From JAKACU01 sp021821185 (GTDB lineage Bacteria > Bacillota > Bacilli > Alicyclobacillales > SLC66), in the NCBI GenBank assembly GCA_027343965.1, contig DAHWJX010000084.1, positions 1 to 6,632 on the forward strand: a DNA stretch of 6,632 nucleotides, read 5' to 3'. Shown one piece after another: positions 1 to 4,991 of the stretch (positions are counted from its first letter, which is position 1; every line of letters starts with the position of its first letter). A program made the position numbers and the translations under genes. The notes under the pieces are model-generated. The model worked only from the letters and a program-made list of their open reading frames with translations, searched no databases and had not been told where the DNA came from.

Positions 1-590
1 CGGATAACCATCGCATAACCAACGACGACGATAAAGCCGCCAGCAATTTGCAAACCACCTGTTACTACATGCGGAATGGCATCTAGCATGTTCGTTACAG
101 CGGCGGTTCCGACAAGGACTGACGCGAGCAACGTAGGAATGGCGATACGCAAAGCCTGCACAAACAAAGCTAATAAATGAGCCGCATCGATTTGTCGAAA
201 ACTTCCTTTTTCAGCTGCGCGATCAGACCAGTGTTGAAAGAACACCGTAATCGTACGGGCAACAATCGTTAAAATCTGCCCTGCCACAGCCAGAGGTATC
301 GCAAGCGCTATTCCTTCACCGACAGAAAAGTGTCCAGCAATAACGAGAATGGTAGAAATCATACTTGCCAAGGCCGAGTCTGGTGATTGGGCAGCCCCAA
401 TATTCATCCAACCAATCGCCATCAACTGCAAAGTACCACCCAGAATAATTCCGATACCAATATTGCCGAGAACCGCACCCGCCAACGTACAAGAAACAAG
501 CGGTTGGTAGAGCTGAAACTCGTCGAGAACACTACTTGCTCCGACGATCGCCCCGAGAATGACAAGCATGATCAATTGCGTCGTAGTCAC
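1..590 (-). CDS. PTS mannose/fructose/sorbose-family EIIC permease (partial, runs off left edge)
   Basis: This is a membrane subunit of a mannose-class PTS transporter; with EIID it forms the sugar channel and receives sugar for phosphorylation by EIIB. The visible 196 residues are strongly hydrophobic with several likely membrane segments (about 5-20, 33-60, 76-112, 138-165 and 176-196). The family signature GGTLQLMAIGWMNIGAA followed by SPD lies at about 51-71 and closely resembles the ManY/LevF motif. Family members are about 260 residues, so roughly a quarter is missing. The start is GTG at 590, with AGGAGG 7 nt upstream. It overlaps the EIIB stop codon in a GTGA tetranucleotide, which implies translational coupling. 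Substrate cannot be read from sequence; mannose, fructose, glucose or sorbose are all possible. The family call is firm. Confidence 0.95.
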   Translation of the reverse strand, partial: MTTTQLIMLVILGAIVGASSVLDEFQLYQPLVSCTLAGAVLGNIGIGIILGGTLQLMAIGWMNIGAAQSPDSALASMISTILVIAGHFSVGEGIALAIPLAVAGQILTIVARTITVFFQHWSDRAAEKGSFRQIDAAHLLALFVQALRIAIPTLLASVLVGTAAVTNMLDAIPHVVTGGLQIAGGFIVVVGYAMVI

Positions 591-1084
591 AAGAGTCCCT
601 CCTCTTTCAATTTCGTCATCATGTCAACTTTTCCATTGGTAGGAACTTGTCGAATCTCCAATTCAACATGGCCTTCACTTAACTTTTTAAAGGCATCAAC
701 ATCTTCTTGATTGACAGATACTGCTTTCGTAATTTGCGTTTTTCCCGCCGTAAAAGCCATGCCACCAATGTTCACTGATTTGATTTCGACGCCACCTTCG
801 ACCATACGCACGATGTCCGTCGGATTCGAGAATAAAAAGAATGTCTTGAAACTTTCATACTTTGGATTCAGATACGCTTGGATAGCTTTATCGACAGAAA
901 GTACGTGCGACTTTACACCAGGAGGCGCCACTTGCAACAGCAAGGTCTTTCTCAATTCATCTTTGGCAACGCCATCATTGACCACAATGATATGATTACA
1001 CCCTGATTCACGAGTCCATGTGGATGCGACTTGTCCATGAATCAAACGATCGTCGATGCGAACTAATACGATTTGCATGCCCAT
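587..1084 (-). CDS. PTS mannose/fructose/sorbose-family EIIB
   Basis: This is a cytoplasmic phosphocarrier of 165 residues, normal for a single-domain EIIB. It takes phosphate from EIIA on a histidine and passes it to the sugar at EIIC/EIID. The active-site signature RIDDRLIHGQV is at 9-19, making His16 the likely phosphorylated residue. The conserved VNIGGM segment is at 104-109. ATG at 1084 has GGAGGAG 10 nt upstream, lying inside the last codons of EIIA. A second in-frame ATG at 1078 would leave 16 nt, so the first is preferred. The gene begins 4 bp after the EIIA stop and overlaps EIIC by 4 bp, so the three genes form one operon. EIIA and EIIB are separate proteins here, as in levD/levE, rather than fused as in E. 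coli ManX. In LevR-controlled systems this type of EIIB also phosphorylates the activator when sugar is absent. Confidence 0.96.
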   Translation of the reverse strand: MGMQIVLVRIDDRLIHGQVASTWTRESGCNHIIVVNDGVAKDELRKTLLLQVAPPGVKSHVLSVDKAIQAYLNPKYESFKTFFLFSNPTDIVRMVEGGVEIKSVNIGGMAFTAGKTQITKAVSVNQEDVDAFKKLSEGHVELEIRQVPTNGKVDMMTKLKEEGLL

Positions 1085-1088
1085 ACTT

Positions 1089-1505
1089 TTATAACTCCTC
1101 CTCTTCGATCGGTTTTAAGCTCTTAAGAGACTGGATGCCCATCACCCCAGCCTGTTTGGCAGTTTCAGCCAATTGGGCTACTGTACTGCTTGACCGTAAA
1201 CCAAATAACTCCAGTAACATGGGCAAATTTACTCCTGTTACAACATCCCAGTTACTCTCGCTTGCGGCCATACGGCTTGCAGCATTAAACGGACTGCCGC
1301 CAAAAAGATCGCACAAGAATAAAACGCCTTCCGATGTGTCCATATGACTGATAGCCTCAGTATATTTGTCAATCAGATGGGACTGATCTTCGCCTGGTAC
1401 AAACGTAATGGCGGTAACGTTTCCCTGCTCCCCACTAATGAGGGCTGACGATTTGAGTAATTCATCAGCCAATGCGCCATGCGCAGAAACAATGATCGCA
1501 ATCAA
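1089..1505 (-). CDS. PTS mannose/fructose/sorbose-family EIIA (TTG start)
   Basis: This cytoplasmic phosphocarrier takes phosphate from HPr and gives it to EIIB. From the TTG at 1505 the protein is 138 residues, the normal family size, and begins MIAIIVSAHG. His9 sits where the family's active-site histidine (near residue 10) is expected. The conserved DLFGGSPFN motif (66-74, with Asp66 near the active site) and GVNLPML (91-97) are both present. The reading frame stays open upstream to an ATG at 1670, which would add 55 residues. That extension is rejected because it runs through the sigma-54 promoter, has no family similarity, and lacks a ribosome binding site, whereas AAGGAGG lies 8 nt before the TTG. 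An ATG at 1523 sits just before that AAGGAGG. This is the first gene of the PTS operon. Its last codons (GAA GAG GAG GAG) also supply the EIIB ribosome binding site. Confidence 0.95.
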   Translation of the reverse strand: MIAIIVSAHGALADELLKSSALISGEQGNVTAITFVPGEDQSHLIDKYTEAISHMDTSEGVLFLCDLFGGSPFNAASRMAASESNWDVVTGVNLPMLLELFGLRSSSTVAQLAETAKQAGVMGIQSLKSLKPIEEEEL

Positions 1506-1513
1506 CGACAAAA

Positions 1514-1520
1514 CCTCCTT
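1514..1520 (-). promoter_or_regulatory. Ribosome binding site that fixes the EIIA TTG start
   Basis: On the minus strand AAGGAGG is followed by 8 nt and then TTG at 1505-1503. This is a near-perfect Shine-Dalgarno sequence at ideal spacing, and it lies downstream of the in-frame ATG at 1523. It therefore selects the TTG as the true start. Confidence 0.88.
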
Positions 1521-1538
1521 CATCCTGACTTTCACTAT

Positions 1539-1556
1539 CTTTGTCGAACTTTGTCG
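1539..1556 (-). repeat. Tandem 8-bp direct repeat in the PTS operon leader
   Basis: On the minus strand CGACAAAG occurs twice, separated by TT, a 10-bp period (about one helical turn). The copies fall at about +5 to +12 and +15 to +22 relative to the transcription start expected from the sigma-54 promoter. Its function is unknown. The position would suit an operator or a leader RNA element, but nothing in the sequence proves either. Confidence 0.5.
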
Positions 1557-1570
1557 CCCACATATTATGT

Positions 1571-1586
1571 AGCAAATTTCATGCCA
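1571..1586 (-). promoter_or_regulatory. Sigma-54 (-24/-12) promoter of the PTS operon
   Basis: The minus strand reads TGGCATGAAATTTGCT. It has the invariant GG (1585-1584) and GC (1573-1572) exactly 12 bp apart, and the flanking TGGCA and TTGC agree with the sigma-54 consensus. Transcription should start near 1560, giving a leader of about 55 nt before the EIIA TTG. The adjacent LevR-family activator with an intact GAFTGA loop and the rpoN gene in the same window make this assignment strong. No sigma-A-like promoter is obvious in the same place. Confidence 0.93.
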
Positions 1587-1592
1587 AAACAT

Positions 1593-1606
1593 AAAAAACG
1601 CTATAA
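1593..1606 (-). promoter_or_regulatory. Possible cre-like (CcpA) site
   Basis: Read on the plus strand, AAAAAACGCTATAA matches about 11 of 14 positions of the degenerate catabolite-responsive element, including the central CGYT core, but lacks the terminal TG. It lies 7 bp upstream of the -24 box, where a bound protein could interfere with the activator or with looping. The surrounding sequence is A-rich, so a chance match is quite possible. Confidence 0.25.
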
Positions 1607-1619
1607 ACTCACATTTTTC

Positions 1620-1637
1620 ATTGCCGTTTACGGCAAT
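1620..1637. promoter_or_regulatory. Perfect palindrome, candidate activator binding site (proximal)
   Basis: ATTGCCGT-TT-ACGGCAAT is an 18-bp inverted repeat with two 8-bp perfect arms. It is centred about 69 bp upstream of the predicted transcription start of the PTS operon, where enhancer sites for sigma-54 activators lie. It abuts a second 18-bp palindrome with no gap. That LevR binds here is inferred from position and symmetry, not from a known LevR consensus. Confidence 0.65.
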
Positions 1638-1655
1638 TTGAGACACTAGTCTCAA
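1638..1655. promoter_or_regulatory. Perfect palindrome, candidate activator binding site (distal)
   Basis: TTGAGAC-ACTA-GTCTCAA is an 18-bp inverted repeat with 7-bp perfect arms, centred about 87 bp upstream of the predicted start. It has the same overall length as its neighbour but different arm sequence. The two may be paired half-strength sites for one oligomeric activator, or sites for two different proteins. Confidence 0.6.
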
Positions 1656-1730
1656 GCCATCAAGACACATCAGACAATTGAATGTATTTTGTCCGGCAAG
1701 GAGATAAAGTACACGCGGGCTAGGAACAAT

Positions 1731-1774
1731 AAAAAACGATTGTCTCGTCTTTTGCTGTCAACGGGACAATCGTT
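1731..1774 (-). terminator. Intrinsic terminator of the levR-EIIB transcript
   Basis: On the minus strand AACGATTGTCCCGT (1774-1761) and ACGAGACAATCGTT (1748-1735) form a stem of 10 bp, one C-A mismatch, then 3 bp, around a 12-nt loop. A run of six T follows (1736-1731). The upstream arm is made of the last codons of the second EIIB gene, and its stop codon lies at the stem-loop junction. It would separate levR-EIIB transcription from the PTS operon, leaving the operon to its own sigma-54 promoter. Confidence 0.88.
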
Positions 1775-2249
1775 CGATTAGGGGGATTTTTCGATCCGTG
1801 GGGATTATCTGAATCGTGACATGGACGCCTGCTTCGAAAAGGGCTTGAAAATCAGTGATATCTTGATCGTTGACGTAGACAGCTCTATGTAAACTTTTAT
1901 ACGCGGGACGATAACGCAATCCACCGACATTGATTTCCCGAATAAAAGGGTATCGTCTGCATAACTTTAATGCATCAGCAACGTTTTCAACTAACACCAT
2001 GAGGTTAGCCACGTCGTTTGGAACGAACGCGCAAAGGGCTTGCTGCACGGTTACAACGTCGAGTTGAATATAAGCGGGCACCGATGATTTTAATAGCATG
2101 ACCACCAGAGGTTGTGACGCCGCACGGTCACTGACAACAACGATGCGTTTGGCACCCACATGTTGCACCCACGTCGTGACCACTTGTCCGTGAATCAGAC
2201 GATCATCAATGCGTAAAAATAAACCATCGTCTTTCGTTACTTTCACCAC
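1758..2249 (-). CDS. Stand-alone second EIIB (mannose/sorbose family), downstream of levR
   Basis: This is a 163-residue single-domain EIIB with the active-site signature RIDDRLIHGQV at 13-23 (likely phospho-His20) and the family INVGG segment at 106-110. It is a diverged paralogue of the operon EIIB: the stretch after the first strand (SDRAASQPLVVMLLKSSVP, about 40-58) departs from the common NDxVAKDELRKxLL pattern that the operon copy keeps. No EIIA, EIIC or EIID accompanies it. It starts 13 bp after the levR stop and ends in a terminator, so it is probably co-transcribed with levR. Two GTG codons (2249, 2246) can start it; an in-frame TAG lies directly upstream, and no good Shine-Dalgarno sequence is visible, so translation probably depends on coupling to levR. 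A role as phosphoryl donor to LevR is an inference; it could also serve a permease elsewhere. Confidence 0.93.
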   Translation of the reverse strand: MVKVTKDDGLFLRIDDRLIHGQVVTTWVQHVGAKRIVVVSDRAASQPLVVMLLKSSVPAYIQLDVVTVQQALCAFVPNDVANLMVLVENVADALKLCRRYPFIREINVGGLRYRPAYKSLHRAVYVNDQDITDFQALFEAGVHVTIQIIPTDRKIPLIERLSR

Positions 2250-2262
2250 CTAAACACACGAG

Positions 2263-4893
2263 TCACATGATCATGTTACAGATGTAGGCCATTTCTCCAG
2301 GTGAAATTGTGATGCGAAACCAAGCTTCAAAAGGGGCGAGACAATCTTGTACCAATTGCCAAATATCCGGGCTGTGCGTCATAAGCAGTTCCGTATCAGG
2401 ATGCGGCAAAGATTCCCCGCGAACCATACGTTCTACAGCACACGCCATGTGGATCGTAAAGCGCACCTGAAATGGTTCATCAAGCTCTCGCGTAACCCCT
2501 TTTTTCAAAATGGCAATCGCCTCTTGAGCCACTTTTACAGCCAGAGAAGGATTGACAACGGTTAAATCATCTTCTAACAACTGTCGCGCGTATCGAAATA
2601 AGTCGCCAGGGGCAACCTCTACAGCCGCAGGCTCGACATCTTGAATGGAGACAGACTGAAGGTGACTTATCATCGCAACCAGTCTCTTCAAACCATGCGG
2701 GGCGAGCAATTGTTCAACCGACAAAAATGGCACATCTCGTATATCCGGTCGGATAGACCCGACCATGACGAGCAGATCGTTGCCATATACGGCGTTTACC
2801 TTTCCATCCAGGCTTACTTCTACGGGAACGACTTCAATGTGCTCGTGAAATTTTGCTGGCAATTCTTTTTCGATAAAACGTTTTAAAGCTACGGCAGAGC
2901 CTCGACCGGTCAAACAACACGTCCAGATCCGGTAAACCTGATCAACCCTTTGCGAAGCAACGTCAGGTACTGCTTTTCTCTCCTCTATCATCGCACAAAG
3001 CGCGGCAACATCTCCACGACTAGCCTCATTCGCCAAAACAACTTGCAACAACGTGGTGACATCAGGCCGAAAAATCACTTGCCTATCCGGACGCTCCCGA
3101 ACCCAATCACAGACGATAACGATATCGGTCAATACAAGCACGCCTTGGCCTGCACTTGCGAGAAGCGACGCAGCAATAAATTGGTCCTGCAAGTCCTCCG
3201 GGTCGACGTCAAACGGAACATCGATCGATACTAAACGTTGATTACCGCTCATCTTTTGCACTGCTTGAACCATTTGACTTGCCACGGCATCGCCTCGCAT
3301 CATGACGACGATACCTGTCGAAAGATACGCATTCGTCTCCTTTGCTTTGAGAAGCAAAGCCACTAAGGCTATCTCGTGTTCGGGAAAATCAATGCCTGAC
3401 GTTTGTGACAGAGCCGCAAGCAACGCTGCTGACAAGCCGTATAACGTAGGGTACTCTACCTTAACATAAGTAAACAACAATGGGTTGAGTTGTCTGCGCA
3501 ATTCTTGGTCATCGCGTACCAGTCCTGACAGATGGATAGATACCCTTACAAAGGCATCTTGCTCCTGTTCTGGATCAATGTGCAAAGATACCGTTTGCCA
3601 ACAATGCCGCATCATCCGATAAAATGCGTCTCCCACAAATCGCTGCAATTCTGTTAAGGAAGGACTCACAGACTGCGCAAATTGGCGGCGCATCAGTTCG
3701 CGTTCAATAGCTACCACAATCTCTTCATGGGCCAGCCCAATCACCTGCAATTGCTGTCCAAGCCTTGCCAAATGTTCAGACAGCGATTCCTCAAAAATCG
3801 ATGTTTTGACGGGGCTTGGTTTTTCTGAAGGTGAGACACTCATATCCTTGACTTGCTCAGAAAACAGACCAGATAGCGATAAGTTTTCGGCAGTTTCACC
3901 TAATTGAATTAGATGCTCATCAATGGTCAGTTCTTCGTGTTGTCCCCGCTGAATATACGCTTGGGCACAGGCAAGCTTGAGTGCATTGCGCAATCCTCCA
4001 ATATTGCCAGGAAGATGCGCAAACAACAAACGTTTGACGGCATCTCCTTTCAGTCGCAGCGATACGTTTAACACTTGGGCTTCTTCGACAAGTAACCGAT
4101 AAATCAATTCATAACGATCATAGATAGACCATTCTCGCAACGAAGGTAAAGAAATCGTAACCGGAATTCGTCGACGAAACGTAAGTAATAACACCGATTC
4201 ATCCGTTTCCGTTGTCGCGGCAAACAGCAAAGCTTGTGATCGACGCCGCGTGCTTGTCTCCCCCATGCGTTGAAAATCTCCAGTATCTAGCCAATGAAAC
4301 AACATTTCCTGCCCTTGTGGTGGAAGTCGATGAATTTCATCGAGAAAGAGTACCCCCGTATCCGCAAGTTCTATTAACCCCGGTTTCTCACTATCGGCTC
4401 CCGTAAAGGCTCCTTTTACATGCCCAAATAAATGATCAAGAAGAATTTCGGGATTATTCGCATATTCCGCACAATTGAAAGTGATAAATGGTGCTCGATC
4501 TGTCAAGTGATGTTGTTCTATCGCGTAGGTGTGCATCGTTTTGGCAAACGTCGACTTACCCACGCCAGCTTCACCTAAAATGAGAACGTGCATCCCTACT
4601 GGCGGATAAGAAACGGCTGCCTTCGCGAGACGTACAGCTTGCGACAAACTCCTGGAAAAACCTACAACTGAAGAAAAGGCATCGACTTTCATGGCGCTTT
4701 CAGGGGGAAAGTAGCGAGTCGGTCGACCCGATAATTTTTTGACTAAGCCATCACGGCATAACAGGTTTAACTCGCTGCTACAATTGCTTCGTGAAATGCC
4801 AGCTGCTTGCGCAATCTCTTGTGTTGTGTAGCCCCGTTGTTGATTTGTCCACAAAAGAGTCAGTGCTTGAAAAACGCGATCAGTACGTTTCAT
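2263..4893 (-). CDS. levR: LevR-family sigma-54-dependent transcriptional activator with PTS regulation domains
   Basis: This cytoplasmic enhancer-binding protein of 876 residues uses ATP hydrolysis to open sigma-54 promoters and is controlled by PTS phosphorylation. Visible order: N-terminal winged HTH (about 1-65); AAA+ domain (about 75-330) with Walker A GEAGVGKS (107-114), the sigma-54-contacting GAFTGA loop (161-166) and Walker B VLFLDE (181-186); PRD1 (about 370-520, with His454 in SIHLSGLVRD); EIIA-Man-like domain (about 525-640); EIIB-like segment with CCLTGRGSA (659-667); and a C-terminally short PRD2 (about 765-876, His815 in FTIHMACAVERM). In the EIIA-like domain the expected phospho-histidine position is Arg533 (VVMMRGDA). 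His454 and His815 match the conserved PRD histidine positions. Known relatives are activated through HPr and inhibited by EIIB phosphorylation of PRD2. The ATG at 4893 has only a weak GGGA ribosome site. The likely target is the PTS operon promoter downstream; the orthologue may equally be called manR. Confidence 0.96.
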   Translation of the reverse strand: MKRTDRVFQALTLLWTNQQRGYTTQEIAQAAGISRSNCSSELNLLCRDGLVKKLSGRPTRYFPPESAMKVDAFSSVVGFSRSLSQAVRLAKAAVSYPPVGMHVLILGEAGVGKSTFAKTMHTYAIEQHHLTDRAPFITFNCAEYANNPEILLDHLFGHVKGAFTGADSEKPGLIELADTGVLFLDEIHRLPPQGQEMLFHWLDTGDFQRMGETSTRRRSQALLFAATTETDESVLLLTFRRRIPVTISLPSLREWSIYDRYELIYRLLVEEAQVLNVSLRLKGDAVKRLLFAHLPGNIGGLRNALKLACAQAYIQRGQHEELTIDEHLIQLGETAENLSLSGLFSEQVKDMSVSPSEKPSPVKTSIFEESLSEHLARLGQQLQVIGLAHEEIVVAIERELMRRQFAQSVSPSLTELQRFVGDAFYRMMRHCWQTVSLHIDPEQEQDAFVRVSIHLSGLVRDDQELRRQLNPLLFTYVKVEYPTLYGLSAALLAALSQTSGIDFPEHEIALVALLLKAKETNAYLSTGIVVMMRGDAVASQMVQAVQKMSGNQRLVSIDVPFDVDPEDLQDQFIAASLLASAGQGVLVLTDIVIVCDWVRERPDRQVIFRPDVTTLLQVVLANEASRGDVAALCAMIEERKAVPDVASQRVDQVYRIWTCCLTGRGSAVALKRFIEKELPAKFHEHIEVVPVEVSLDGKVNAVYGNDLLVMVGSIRPDIRDVPFLSVEQLLAPHGLKRLVAMISHLQSVSIQDVEPAAVEVAPGDLFRYARQLLEDDLTVVNPSLAVKVAQEAIAILKKGVTRELDEPFQVRFTIHMACAVERMVRGESLPHPDTELLMTHSPDIWQLVQDCLAPFEAWFRITISPGEMAYICNMIM

Positions 4894-4915
4894 AATCTTC
4901 CCACTTTACATAAAG

Positions 4916-4944
4916 TTGCGTCCCTATACCTTATCTCTTATAAT
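4916..4944 (+). promoter_or_regulatory. Sigma-A-type promoter of rpoN
   Basis: TTGCGT (4916-4921), a 17-bp spacer and a perfect TATAAT (4939-4944) form a good housekeeping promoter. Transcription should start near 4951, about 40 nt before the rpoN ATG. Part of the levR leader lies under it on the other strand. Confidence 0.72.
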
Positions 4945-4958
4945 TAAATAAAATTATA
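4939..4958. repeat. AT-rich inverted repeat carrying a TATAAT box on each strand
   Basis: TATAATT-AAATAA-AATTATA is a perfect 7-bp-arm inverted repeat between levR and rpoN. The left arm supplies the rpoN -10 box. The right arm read on the minus strand is also TATAAT (4958-4953), a candidate levR -10 box. It could alternatively be an operator. High AT content makes such symmetry less surprising than it looks. Confidence 0.6.
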
Positions 4959-4981
4959 GTTTTTACAATGGATGATTAAGG
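4953..4981 (-). promoter_or_regulatory. Tentative levR promoter
   Basis: On the minus strand a perfect TATAAT (4958-4953) would place a start near 4946, about 50 nt before the levR ATG. The hexamer 17 bp upstream (CCTTAA at 4981-4976) matches the -35 consensus poorly and there is no extended -10 TG, so the promoter would be weak or activator-dependent. Other AT-rich -10-like sequences exist in this 98-bp gap. No sigma-54 promoter is visible here. Confidence 0.35.
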
Positions 4982-4991
4982 TCTGGTTAAC

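Noticed and set aside
387..1347. Plus-strand open frames of about 94-109 codons across the PTS genes
   Set aside because: They are opposite-strand shadows of the clearly recognisable EIIC, EIIB and EIIA, with composition unlike any protein family.
1620..1637. The TTGCCG/CGGCAA palindrome as an intrinsic terminator
   Set aside because: Its loop would be only 2-4 nt, no T-run directly follows on the plus strand, and a true terminator for levR-EIIB lies upstream. Its position before a sigma-54 promoter fits a protein-binding site better.
1506..1670. N-terminal 55-residue extension of EIIA from an ATG at 1670
   Set aside because: It runs through the sigma-54 promoter and part of a palindrome, lies largely upstream of the expected transcription start, lacks a ribosome site and has no EIIA similarity. 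The TTG at 1505 has an ideal AAGGAGG.
2347..4406. Several short plus-strand open frames opposite levR
   Set aside because: They lie entirely within a continuous 876-residue gene with recognisable domains, and none shows a motif or a ribosome binding site that I can support.
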